From Candidatus Firestoneibacteriota bacterium (GTDB lineage: Bacteria > Oederibacteriota > JAAXVQ01): DNA of 10,034 bases. Positions 1 to 6,781 of the stretch are shown here, piece by piece. The stretch lies in NCBI GenBank assembly GCA_013335425.1, contig JAAXVQ010000047.1, forward strand, positions 1 through 10,034. Reading direction: 5' to 3'. The first letter of the stretch is position 1. Every line of letters begins with the position of its first letter. The notes below the pieces were generated by a model, which was given only the letters and a program-made list of their open reading frames with translations, was not told where the DNA came from and did no database searches. A program made the translations under genes and the position numbers.

Positions 1-424
1 TGGCGTCGTAGTCATGCACCAGTTTCACATAAGTTTGATGACCGTCCCACCAGGCGTTCCAGGCGGAAGTAAAATCACGCCATAGACCGGTTTCTTCGGC
101 ACCCGATACCAACGGCTCATATTGTTTCATGGCCGCATCCGCAGTTTGCTTGGCAACTTCAAACCGGGCAAAAGTGTTCTTGCGGTCTATGCCTTTGAGT
201 TCCGTGGACAACAGTGCGTTTTCAGCCGAATCCACTTCGGTTTTGGCGTTTTGGATAATCCCCATGGCCTGTATGCTCGGCAGGGCGTTGGCCACCACGT
301 CCTCGGCCAGGGCGCTGATGCGGTTGATGCCGGTCAATCCCACCATGCCGATGACCAACCCGATGGCCGCCACGGCGGAAAAACTCAGGAGCATTTTCAT
401 CTTCAAACTAAGCTGGCTAAACAT
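1..424 (-). CDS. Methyl-accepting chemotaxis protein, N-terminal part (cut by window edge)
   Basis: The minus strand is open from an ATG at 424-422 to the left edge (141 codons), preceded by a good ribosome site (GGGAGG, about 6 nt upstream). The protein starts MFSQLSLKMKML and has one hydrophobic helix at about residues 11-31 (FSAVAAIGLVIGMVGLTGI). It is followed by a helical, Ala/Glu/Asn-rich segment with 'NRISALAEDVV', 'AENALLSTELKGIDRKNTFA' and 'WNAWWDGHQTYVKLV'. This is the layout of the four-helix-bundle ligand-binding domain (4HB_MCP): cytoplasmic start, first membrane helix, periplasmic bundle. The second membrane helix, HAMP and signalling domains would lie left of position 1 and are not seen. 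The likely role is a membrane chemoreceptor signalling to CheA/CheW. A sensor histidine kinase with the same 4HB sensor is possible, because the output domain is missing. The ligand cannot be predicted. Confidence 0.82.
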   Translation of the reverse strand, partial: MFSQLSLKMKMLLSFSAVAAIGLVIGMVGLTGINRISALAEDVVANALPSIQAMGIIQNAKTEVDSAENALLSTELKGIDRKNTFARFEVAKQTADAAMKQYEPLVSGAEETGLWRDFTSAWNAWWDGHQTYVKLVHDYDA

Positions 425-587
425 GGGCGTCCTCCCGGAATTACCTGATTGTCGGCTCGGACGAAAGTGGTGCCGTCTGTGCCGTGCTCCTACCCTGCGG
501 GGGCGGGACTTTAGGTGCCGATAGAGTCAGTTACGGCAATCCCAGAAGGGGATTAAGGTTTTTGGCGGATTATTTTTTCTCCGGGGA

Positions 588-616
588 TTTTCATGGATAC
601 CGGAAAAGCGTATAAT
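588..616 (+). promoter_or_regulatory. Sigma70-like promoter for the patatin/Omp85 gene
   Basis: A perfect -10 box TATAAT (611-616) lies 17 bp downstream of TTTTCA (588-593), which matches 4 of 6 bases of the -35 consensus. The region lies 30 nt before the GTG start at 646, leaving room for a short leader with the AAGGAG ribosome site at 632-637. Read from sequence only; the transcription start is not known. Confidence 0.6.
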
Positions 617-645
617 GAAGTTCGTGGTTTCAAGGAGAGTGCTGC

Positions 646-2892
646 GTGCGGGCTAAATCATGGATCGCCTGGATCATGGCGTTGGCCGGCTTGGTTTCGA
701 CAGTGATTCCGGCCGGGGCTGAAAAGTTTCCCGATGGGCGTCCCCGTTTGGGGTTGGTGCTCAGCGGCGGCGCGGCGCGCGGCATGGCCCATATCGGGGT
801 GTTGAAGGTCATGGAGGAGGTCGGGTTGCGTCCGGACCTGATCGTCGGCACCAGCATCGGCGCGATCATCGGCGGCCTCTATGCCCTGGGGTATTCGGCA
901 GCCGACATTGAGCGCATTGTGTGTTCGCAAAATTGGACCCAACTGTTGGGCAACAGCGTGCCCCGCGACTGCCTGCCGCTGGAAGAAAAAAACGAAGACG
1001 GCAAGTACCTGCTGGCGTTTCCCCTGCGCCGCGGGCAAATCATCCTGCCGCGGGGTTTGTCGGCGGGCGAAAACATTTCCCTCCTGCTTTCCGAATTGAC
1101 GCTGCCGGCGCATGCGGTTCGCGACTTCAAACAACTGCCCATTCCCTTTGCCTGCGTGGCTACGGACTTGGCCACCGGGAAGGAAGTGTTTTTGGATCAT
1201 GGTTCGCTGCCCGAGGCCATCCGCGCCAGCATGGCCATTCCTTCGGTGTTTACCCCCGTGGAAATCGAGGGGCGCCTGCTGGGAGACGGCGTGGTGGCGC
1301 GCAATTTTCCGGTTTCCAATGCCAAGGACCTGGGCGCGGACCTCATCATCGGGGTGGACGTGGGCACGACGCTTTACCGCCAGGAGGAACTGGATTCCCT
1401 GCCGAAAATTCTCGATCAGGCCATCAGCTTTTTTGGAACCGCGGAAGCGCCCCAACAAAACTCACTCTGCGACGTGTTGTTGATTCCGGACACGCGCCCC
1501 TATGGGTCCTCCAGTTTTACGGAGGCGGCGAAATTGATCGCCCTGGGGGAGGTTTGCGCCCGGCAGCACCTACCCGAGCTGCGGGCTTTGGCGGAAAAGT
1601 TGAAAAAATTTCCGGCGCGGCCCCTGCCGCCGGATTGGGCGCACCCGCGCCCCGGGGAACGTTTGCACGTAACGGCTCTGGAAATTTCGGGTTTGGCGCA
1701 GGTCACCCGGGAGCGGATCGATGCGAGCCTGCAAATCCAAGTGCCGGTTGAACTTACCCGGGACGAAATTAAATCCGCCATACAGCGACTGGTGGGCAGC
1801 GGTTTTTTCGAACGGGTGACCTATGTCCTGGTGCCGGTCGCGGGCAAGGAAGGCCTGAGTTTACAATTGCAGGTGACGGAGACGCGCGACGATGCGTTTA
1901 AACTCGGCCTGGGCTATGATTCGGACACTCAGTCCGCGCTGTTGTTCAACGGTACCTTCCGCAATGTGCTGGTGGAAGGCTCCCGTATCGGTTTGGACGT
2001 CAAACTGGGCGAGAACGCAGCTTTTCGCGGTACGCGTTTCGTGCCTTTGGGATTTCATACGGACTTGGGCTTTACCACGGAAATCCGCTATAACCGTTTT
2101 TTGGCCAGGTCTCTGGAAAATCCGGCCTCCCCGGATTCCACCCACGGGGCGCTCATTCGGGTGGACCGTGATTTTCGGGACGGAGTTCTGAATTTTGGCC
2201 TGCAGAAAGATTTTGCCAACACGGCCGCCCTGGGCGTGGGGGTGGAAAAGGAACTTGTTTTGGTGCAGGGTGCCGGCTTCGCGGATGAGTTCAACAACCG
2301 GACCGTGGATTTTTTAAACTATCGGGGCTATCTGCATGTGGACACCCTGGATCGGACCGATTTTCCCCGTTCCGGGTTTTCAGGTCAGGCGGAAGTGCGC
2401 TATGTAACGCGCGAGCTGGCGTTCGGCGAGGACCCGTCCATGACACCGTTTTTTCAATACCATGCAGGGGCCTTGGGCGTGCTCCCGGTACAAGCGCGGG
2501 TTTCGCTCTTCGCCAACGTGGCCGCGGGTGCGGACGATGCCGGCGAGGTGCCCTATGCCCAGCAACTGCACTTGGGCGGGCTCTATGATTATGATCCGCA
2601 TCAAGTTCCTTTCGCGGGTTTGAACTTTATGGAACGCAGCGGCCGCGCGCTCTGGGTGGCCCGGGCCGGCGTGCAGGTGGAGACCTGGCCCAATGTTTTT
2701 GTGGTGGCGCAAGCCAACGCCGGCAAACTCGAAGATTCGTTCCGGCAGTTGTTCAAGTCCAACCACCTGCTTTGGGGCGGTGCCCTGACCGTGGGAGCCG
2801 TTTCCCCCATCGGGCCCCTGGCGTTGTCGTTGGTCGCCAACCGCGAAACCAACACCTTGAACGTGCACTTCTGCCTGGGGCATCGCTTTTGA
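646..2892 (+). CDS. Patatin-like phospholipase with POTRA and Omp85-type beta barrel (type Vd secretion, PlpD-like)
   Basis: A 748-residue protein starting at GTG 646, 8 nt after AAGGAG. A signal peptide (MRAKSWIAWIMALAGLVSTV...) probably cleaves at AGA|EKF, about residue 25. Residues 35-235 are a patatin domain: oxyanion-hole motif SGGAARG (40-46), nucleophile elbow GTSIG with Ser70, and the dyad Asp214 in GDGVV. The usual DG[GA] motif reads DGV here. Residues about 339-413 look like one POTRA domain (LHVTALEISGL...), and about 417-748 are an Omp85/BamA-type barrel of alternating strands ending in Phe. This order and length match PlpD of Pseudomonas, where the barrel anchors or exports the lipase (type Vd). 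The expected activity is phospholipase A1/A2-type lipid hydrolysis at the cell surface. Whether the patatin domain is cleaved off cannot be told. The gene is monocistronic by position; a new promoter follows it. Confidence 0.9.
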   Translation: MRAKSWIAWIMALAGLVSTVIPAGAEKFPDGRPRLGLVLSGGAARGMAHIGVLKVMEEVGLRPDLIVGTSIGAIIGGLYALGYSAADIERIVCSQNWTQLLGNSVPRDCLPLEEKNEDGKYLLAFPLRRGQIILPRGLSAGENISLLLSELTLPAHAVRDFKQLPIPFACVATDLATGKEVFLDHGSLPEAIRASMAIPSVFTPVEIEGRLLGDGVVARNFPVSNAKDLGADLIIGVDVGTTLYRQEELDSLPKILDQAISFFGTAEAPQQNSLCDVLLIPDTRPYGSSSFTEAAKLIALGEVCARQHLPELRALAEKLKKFPARPLPPDWAHPRPGERLHVTALEISGLAQVTRERIDASLQIQVPVELTRDEIKSAIQRLVGSGFFERVTYVLVPVAGKEGLSLQLQVTETRDDAFKLGLGYDSDTQSALLFNGTFRNVLVEGSRIGLDVKLGENAAFRGTRFVPLGFHTDLGFTTEIRYNRFLARSLENPASPDSTHGALIRVDRDFRDGVLNFGLQKDFANTAALGVGVEKELVLVQGAGFADEFNNRTVDFLNYRGYLHVDTLDRTDFPRSGFSGQAEVRYVTRELAFGEDPSMTPFFQYHAGALGVLPVQARVSLFANVAAGADDAGEVPYAQQLHLGGLYDYDPHQVPFAGLNFMERSGRALWVARAGVQVETWPNVFVVAQANAGKLEDSFRQLFKSNHLLWGGALTVGAVSPIGPLALSLVANRETNTLNVHFCLGHRF

Positions 2893-2916
2893 TCCACGGC
2901 TCTGGGGAAAGCGGAG

Positions 2917-2945
2917 TTGCCAGGGAGCGCCCCGGGGAATATAAT
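2917..2945 (+). promoter_or_regulatory. Sigma70-like promoter for acpS-nagA
   Basis: TTGCCA (2917-2922, 5 of 6 bases of the -35 consensus) and a perfect TATAAT (2940-2945) are separated by 17 bp. The pair starts 25 nt after the end of the patatin gene and lies 81 nt before the acpS ATG. It is the best-looking promoter in the window and separates acpS-nagA transcriptionally from the upstream lipase. Confidence 0.68.
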
Positions 2946-3026
2946 CAAGATTGAATGCAGGCAAACGGCAAATTCCTGCTATGCCATTTTGCGGCGCAGC
3001 CGATAATTTTTAAAGGAGCCACAGGC

Positions 3027-3404
3027 ATGATTTTGGGTTTGGGCACGGACATCCAGGAAATTGCCCGGGTGGAAAAAGCTCTGGCGCGCGGTGGGGCCGC
3101 GTTTTTAAAAAAAACCTTCACCCCGGCGGAAATCCGTTACTGCCGCCGCGGGGTGAAAAGCGGGGAGCGTTTTACCGCGCGTTTTTGCGCCAAGGAAGCG
3201 TTGCTCAAAGCCTTGGGAACAGGTTGGGCCGAGGGGCTCGCTTGGACCGAGGTCGAAGTGGGACGCCGTGCGAGCGGTCAGCCCACGCTCAAACTTTCGG
3301 GGCGGGCCCAGGCCAAAGCCCGCTTGGCAGGGGTGAAGAAACTTTGGCTTTCCATGTCCCACAGTGCGGGGTATGCGGCGGCTACGGTAATTTTGGAGGG
3401 ATGA
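3027..3404 (+). CDS. acpS: Holo-[acyl-carrier-protein] synthase (4'-phosphopantetheinyl transferase)
   Basis: A 125-residue protein, the usual AcpS size. AcpS transfers the 4'-phosphopantetheine arm from coenzyme A to a serine of apo-ACP, which activates it for fatty acid synthesis in the cytoplasm. Family signatures are clear: the N-terminus MILGLGTDIQEI with the Mg-binding Asp8, and ARFCAKEALLKALGTG with Glu57, followed by the C-terminal LSMSHSAGYAAATVIL strand. The frame is open upstream to an ATG at 2955, but I chose the ATG at 3027. It has AAAGGAG at 3012-3018 and gives the family's exact N-terminus; the extra 24 residues would be atypical. The gene ends 4 nt before nagA, so the two are very likely co-transcribed and translationally coupled. 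Confidence 0.95.
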   Translation: MILGLGTDIQEIARVEKALARGGAAFLKKTFTPAEIRYCRRGVKSGERFTARFCAKEALLKALGTGWAEGLAWTEVEVGRRASGQPTLKLSGRAQAKARLAGVKKLWLSMSHSAGYAAATVILEG

Positions 3405-3408
3405 CTTA

Positions 3409-4581
3409 ATGAAACGATGCATCATCCGGGCGCGCGCCCTGGCCATGGACGGCGAACCTTGGGAAGACAAATTGCTGGTCATCAACGGCAAGCGCATTGA
3501 AAGCATTTTGCCGTCGAGCTCGGCCAGCCGTTTTTCCAGCCGGGATTTCGTGGGTTCGCGGCGGTACCTGGTTTTTCCGGGCTTGGTGGACTTACACTGC
3601 CATGGCGGCGGAGGGATTGTCCCCACGAGCTTAGGCGGGCTTTTGGCCGCGGCCTATTATCACGCTTCGTCAGGCACGTCGGCGCTGATGCTTTCTTTGC
3701 TCTATACCAGCCTGGAAGACTTGGCGCGCATGGCCGAAGTAGTGGCCAAAGCCCGGGTTTCCGCGCCCTTGCGGTTGCTGGGCATTCATTTGGAAGGGCC
3801 GTTTTTAAACCCCGACGCGCGCGGCGCCATACCCCGGGAGTCTTTGCGCCCGGCGCGGGTGGCGGAAGTTGCGCAGATTTTAAAAGCCTTGGGTTCCGAG
3901 TTGAAGATCGTAACCGTCGCACCCGAACTGCCCGGCGCCGAGGAAGTGATCCGGGCCTTTGTGGAGGCGGGCGTAATCGTGGCCTTGGGACATTCGTTGG
4001 CCACAGCCGAACAGGCGCACGCCGCCGTGGAGTGGGGTGCCCGCATGGTTACGCACTTGGGCAATGCCATGCGTCCGTTTCATCAGCGGGAGCCGGGATT
4101 GGTCGGGACCGCGCTTTCCGAAGAGCGCCTGACGGCGGAGATCATTGCCGACGGACAGCACTTGGCGCCTGAAACCCTGGCCATGTTCGTGCGCGCCAAG
4201 GCAGGAGACTTGGTGCTGGTGTCGGATTGCCGCTGGATTGCGGGCTTGCCCGAAGGCGCGCACGCAGAGAGCGGGGGCGAAACCCTGGAGGTCAAAGCCG
4301 GCGCCGCGCGGCAAGAAGACGGGGTCTTGGCCGGAGGCGTGTCTCCGGTTTGGAAAGGCGTGGCCACCTTGGGCGCCATGCATGGTTTTACCATGTGGAA
4401 AGCGGTGCAGTTGGCCTCGCATAACCCTGCCAAACTTCTGGGCATCCGGGGCTTGGGGCGGATCACCGTCGGCGGGCGCGCGGATTTGGTGCTGGCCGGA
4501 CCGGATTTTTCCGTGCGCCGGGTTTTTTACGGGGGCGAGGAGATCTTCCGGGCAACCGACGAACCGCCCCTGTTGCCTTAG
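3409..4581 (+). CDS. nagA: N-acetylglucosamine-6-phosphate deacetylase
   Basis: A 390-residue amidohydrolase-superfamily enzyme that removes the acetyl group from GlcNAc-6-phosphate, giving glucosamine-6-phosphate for cell-wall sugar recycling or glycolysis. Visible motifs in order: metal-binding DLHCHG (His63, His65), GIHLEGPF (Glu129), ALGHS (His195), THLGNAM (His216), ADGQHL (His251), VSDCRWIAG (Asp273, the catalytic position, where many homologues read TDAM), LASHNPAKLLGI, and the C-terminal ITVGGRADLVL turn. Length fits the family (about 380-400). The ribosome site GGAGGG (3395-3400) lies inside the end of acpS. The last 119 bp are antisense to the 3' end of mazG. No nagB, sugar transporter or NagC-type regulator is in the window, so the substrate supply is unknown. 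A related amidohydrolase with another N-acetyl sugar phosphate as substrate is less likely. Confidence 0.9.
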   Translation: MKRCIIRARALAMDGEPWEDKLLVINGKRIESILPSSSASRFSSRDFVGSRRYLVFPGLVDLHCHGGGGIVPTSLGGLLAAAYYHASSGTSALMLSLLYTSLEDLARMAEVVAKARVSAPLRLLGIHLEGPFLNPDARGAIPRESLRPARVAEVAQILKALGSELKIVTVAPELPGAEEVIRAFVEAGVIVALGHSLATAEQAHAAVEWGARMVTHLGNAMRPFHQREPGLVGTALSEERLTAEIIADGQHLAPETLAMFVRAKAGDLVLVSDCRWIAGLPEGAHAESGGETLEVKAGAARQEDGVLAGGVSPVWKGVATLGAMHGFTMWKAVQLASHNPAKLLGIRGLGRITVGGRADLVLAGPDFSVRRVFYGGEEIFRATDEPPLLP

Positions 4582-5362
4582 ATTTTTCTTTGCCTTTGGC
4601 CTGCTCCCACAAGGCCACCAATTCGTTGAGTGAATACTGCGAAAGCTCTTGGTGCGCGCGCGCCGCGGTTTTTTCCAAGTGAGCGAAACGGCGGATGAAT
4701 TTGCCCACGGCCAGGTGCAGGGCGTCCTCGGGGTTGGCGCCGGCAAAGCGGGCCAGGTTCACCAGGGCGAACATGGCGTCTCCCAGCTCTTCGGTAATGC
4801 GCGCACTCCGGCGCGAACGCAGGGCTTCTTCCAGTTCCGCGATTTCCTCGGTCACTTTTCCTAAAGCCTCGTCCATCCGCGACCAGGTAAAACCCACCCG
4901 CGCGGCCTTGGCCATGACCCGATGGGCGCGAATGAGCGCCGGCAGGGTACGGGGCACTCCGGAGAGCAGCGAGTGCCCGCTTCCGCCGCGTTCGCGTTTT
5001 TTAATCTCCTCCCAATTTTCCAACACCTGTTTGGAGGTACGCAGGGATTGCCCTCCGAAAATATGCGGATGGCGGCGGCGCATTTTTGCCAGTGAACCGG
5101 CGATCACATCATGGATATCGTATTGTTTTTTTTCCGCAGCCAGTTGCGCATGGAAAATGACCTGAAAGAGCAGATCGCCCAATTCGTCCTGAAGCTTTTT
5201 CGGGTCGCGCGATTCAATAGCTTCCAGCACCTCATGCGTTTCCTCCAAAAGAAACGGGCGCAAGGAGGTGTGCGTCTGCTTGCGGTCCCAGGGGCAGCCG
5301 TTCTTTGCGCGCAGGCGCTGCATAAGTTCGATCAATTCCTGGAAACCTGTTTCACGGGACAT
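4463..5362 (-). CDS. mazG: Nucleoside triphosphate pyrophosphohydrolase MazG
   Basis: A 299-residue protein with ATG at 5362-5360 and an AGAGGAG-type ribosome site just upstream. MazG hydrolyses (d)NTPs to monophosphates and pyrophosphate, clearing non-canonical nucleotides and, in E. coli, lowering ppGpp under starvation. Two tandem MazG domains are visible. The first has NGCPWDRKQTH at 21-31, EETHE (40-44) and ExxD at Glu60/Asp63. The second has TEEIAELEEA (171-180) and ExxD at Glu192/Asp195. The catalytic domains end near ALWEQAKGKEK (about 260). A 40-residue tail follows, rich in Arg, Pro and Lys, encoded wholly antisense to the end of nagA. That explains why it is longer than typical MazG (about 260-265). 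The gene starts 51 nt after the short-chain dehydrogenase gene on the same strand and is probably read with it. Confidence 0.92.
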   Translation of the reverse strand: MSRETGFQELIELMQRLRAKNGCPWDRKQTHTSLRPFLLEETHEVLEAIESRDPKKLQDELGDLLFQVIFHAQLAAEKKQYDIHDVIAGSLAKMRRRHPHIFGGQSLRTSKQVLENWEEIKKRERGGSGHSLLSGVPRTLPALIRAHRVMAKAARVGFTWSRMDEALGKVTEEIAELEEALRSRRSARITEELGDAMFALVNLARFAGANPEDALHLAVGKFIRRFAHLEKTAARAHQELSQYSLNELVALWEQAKGKEKSKATGAVRRLPGRSPRPRKKPGARKNPVRPAPNPRARRR

Positions 5363-5395
5363 GCGGTTCTCCTCTGACTTCAGATTGGCTGCCGG

Positions 5396-5411
5396 GCGGC
5401 CGCTTGGCCGC
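5396..5411 (-). repeat. GC-rich hairpin between the dehydrogenase gene and mazG
   Basis: A perfect 6-bp inverted repeat (GCGGCC, 4-nt loop, GGCCGC) lies 3 nt downstream of the dehydrogenase stop and about 34 nt before the mazG start. No T-run follows it on the minus strand, so it is not a standard intrinsic terminator. It could stabilise the 3' end of the upstream message or attenuate readthrough into mazG. It may also be chance in GC-rich DNA. Confidence 0.3.
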
Positions 5412-5413
5412 GC

Positions 5414-6292
5414 TCAGCGACGGTCGGCGCGGGCGGAAACCGGTTTGCCGGGTTGCAGCAGCCGGGCGATAAAATAATCGAGCCAGCGTTGGGGAAGGCG
5501 GGGTACCAGCAGGTCGAACCACGGCGCTTTGGAAACCACGGCCCGCAAGGGCGGGCATTTTTTTTGTAAAAGCCGGGCCATTTTTTCGGCCGCTTCAGCC
5601 ACGGTCAACGCACCTTGTTCCATCAGATGGCTGTGCTGCAAGAAACGGTCATAGACGCCGCGGGCCAGTTCGGGAGCATGACGGCGTTGCAGGTTGGCGC
5701 GCGTGCCTGCGAAAATGCGCGTCTGCATGGGGCCGGGTTCCAGGCAAATAACCGGGATGCGTTCGAGGTAAAGTTCCTGGCGCAAAGTCAGGGCATAGGC
5801 TTCCAGGGCGAACTTGGAAGCGCAGTAGGCACCCATGAAGGCCACGGGCAGCCGAGCGGCCGTGGAGCTGATCAGGGCCAATCGTCCCTTTCCCGCTTTA
5901 AGCAAAGGCAAAAAGGCCTGCGTAAAGGCCACGGCCCCGAAAAAATTCACCTCAAATTGGTCCCGGACTTCCTCCAAAGACATGTGCTCCCAGGCAGCGC
6001 AGACCGAAGTGCCGGCATTGTTGACCAGCAGTTTTAAGGGGACGTTTCCCAACCGGGCTTTCACCCGGCGCGCCAGCGCGGGCAATCCCCGCACATCGGT
6101 GACGTCAAACAGCAAGGGCAGACCGCCGGCTTTGGCCAAATACCCGCCGTCCGATTTTCGGCGCACCGTGCCCAGAACCCAAAAACCGTCTTGGATCAAT
6201 TGCAGGGCCAAAGCTTTGCCCAGACCCGAAGAGACGCCCGTAATGAGGGCGGCCCCCCGGGGCGGCGGGGCAAGCGGAGTTTTTGCGGGCAT
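5414..6292 (-). CDS. Short-chain dehydrogenase/reductase (classical SDR)
   Basis: A 292-residue cytoplasmic NAD(P)-dependent oxidoreductase of the classical SDR family. The Rossmann motif TGVSSGLG sits at 18-25, with Arg44/Arg45 after beta-2 (GTVRRKSDGG) suggesting NADP(H) preference. It is followed by FDVTD (62-66), NNAG (91-94), catalytic-tetrad Asn116 (VNFFGA), Ser143 (ISSTAA), and Tyr156/Lys160 (YCASK). EPGPMQT follows the active site as in the family. The C-terminus (from about 230) is longer than the minimal 250-residue SDR and contains basic and hydrophobic stretches (FDLLVPRLPQRWLDYFIARLL), which could bind membrane or form a lid. This shape is typical of the SDR group near retinol dehydrogenases. 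The substrate cannot be named. The ribosome site is weak (GGAAGAAAG, rather far upstream of ATG 6292). First gene of a probable two-gene unit with mazG. Confidence 0.88.
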   Translation of the reverse strand: MPAKTPLAPPPRGAALITGVSSGLGKALALQLIQDGFWVLGTVRRKSDGGYLAKAGGLPLLFDVTDVRGLPALARRVKARLGNVPLKLLVNNAGTSVCAAWEHMSLEEVRDQFEVNFFGAVAFTQAFLPLLKAGKGRLALISSTAARLPVAFMGAYCASKFALEAYALTLRQELYLERIPVICLEPGPMQTRIFAGTRANLQRRHAPELARGVYDRFLQHSHLMEQGALTVAEAAEKMARLLQKKCPPLRAVVSKAPWFDLLVPRLPQRWLDYFIARLLQPGKPVSARADRR

Positions 6293-6348
6293 GGTACCAA
6301 CTTTCTTCCGGAAATAAACCGGCCTGGGAAGCGTTCGCGTCTGGGGCC

Positions 6349-6377
6349 ATCATAAGCAGACCCCGGTCAAAAGTCAA
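6349..6377 (-). promoter_or_regulatory. Sigma70-like promoter for the dehydrogenase-mazG unit
   Basis: On the minus strand TTGACT (6377-6372, 5 of 6 bases of the -35 consensus) and TATGAT (6354-6349, 5 of 6 bases of the -10 consensus) are exactly 17 bp apart. They lie 56 nt upstream of the dehydrogenase ATG. Its -35 box is 20 bp from the -35 box of the divergent lipoprotein promoter. Confidence 0.65.
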
Positions 6378-6397
6378 GCCGACGGGCTACTCGTTTC

Positions 6398-6426
6398 TTG
6401 AATCGCGCCCGGGCTTGGTGTACCAT
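6398..6426 (+). promoter_or_regulatory. Sigma70-like promoter for the small lipoprotein
   Basis: TTGAAT (6398-6403) and TACCAT (6421-6426) are 17 bp apart, each matching 4 of 6 consensus bases. The -10 box lies 32 nt before the lipoprotein ATG and its AAGGGGG ribosome site. The promoter is back to back with the dehydrogenase promoter, so one regulator bound at 6378-6397 could affect both; no operator is recognised. Confidence 0.45.
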
Positions 6427-6458
6427 AGCCGCAGGGGAAATTTTTCCAAGGGGGTTCT

Positions 6459-6725
6459 ATGAAAAAACCTGTTGCGGCTTTCCTGGGTTTGACGGCCCTG
6501 GCCCTGGGCCTGGGCGGCTGCGTGGCGCTCAACATCTCCGGCGCGGGCAACCTCGGTGAGGTGGATTTGAGCGCGCATGTCAACCCTTTCACGGGCAGCG
6601 TCGGCGCGGAGGCGGGCCAGAACGTACGGGTGGGGGGGACAGACACTTCGGTGGGCGTTTCCACCAACGGACAAGACGCCAGCGTCAACACCAATACGCA
6701 ATTTCGAGGGCATCACCGCCGCTGA
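6459..6725 (+). CDS. Small hypothetical lipoprotein
   Basis: An 88-residue protein with a textbook lipoprotein signal: MKKP, a hydrophobic stretch, and lipobox LGGC with the lipidated Cys at 21. The mature part is only 67 residues, without Asp at +2, so the Lol sorting rule known from E. coli would send it to the outer membrane. It is Gly/Asn/Ser/Thr-rich with alternating polar and small hydrophobic residues (VDLSAHVNPFTGSVGAEAG, VRVGGTDTSVGVSTNG, ASVNTNTQF), suggesting short beta-strands separated by turns. It ends in a basic RGHHRR. I do not recognise the family. The strong ribosome site (AAGGGGG, 6448-6454), its own promoter and a terminator support a real, separately expressed gene. Function unknown; probably an envelope surface protein. 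Confidence 0.78.
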   Translation: MKKPVAAFLGLTALALGLGGCVALNISGAGNLGEVDLSAHVNPFTGSVGAEAGQNVRVGGTDTSVGVSTNGQDASVNTNTQFRGHHRR

Positions 6726-6751
6726 TCGGAGGGGAAAAACGGCCTAAAACC

Positions 6752-6781
6752 GGGCGGGGGAAAAACCCATTGCGCCCTTTT
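6752..6781 (+). terminator. Probable intrinsic terminator after the lipoprotein gene
   Basis: GGGCG (6752-6756) pairs with CGCCC (6773-6777). Inside it GGG pairs with CCC (6766-6768) across an A-rich loop, and TTTT (6778-6781) follows immediately. It is 26 nt after the lipoprotein stop. The stem has a 4-nt bulge (ATTG) on its 3' side, and the T-run is short, so efficiency is uncertain. Confidence 0.5.

Noticed and set aside
485..520. Flagellar sigma28 promoter for the chemoreceptor (minus strand CTAAAGT)
   Set aside because: The -35-like CTAAAGT is present but no GCCGATAA-like -10 lies about 11 bp downstream; the GCCGATA nearby is on the other strand.
425..560. c-di-GMP-I (GEMM) riboswitch upstream of the chemoreceptor
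   Set aside because: The conserved GCAAAGC core, GNRA loop and its receptor are missing; only some GGCAC-like words and weak pairing remain.
658..1458. 266-residue minus-strand ORF opposite the patatin domain
   Set aside because: Antisense to a clear catalytic domain, with no ribosome site and shadow-like composition.
2955..3026. Upstream ATG giving a 149-residue AcpS
   Set aside because: The extra residues do not belong to the family, and the ATG at 3027 has a clear ribosome site.
3880..4746. 288-residue minus-strand ORF
   Set aside because: It is antisense to the strongly supported nagA and overlaps mazG in another frame; composition (Gln/His/Arg-rich) is typical of a GC-rich shadow.
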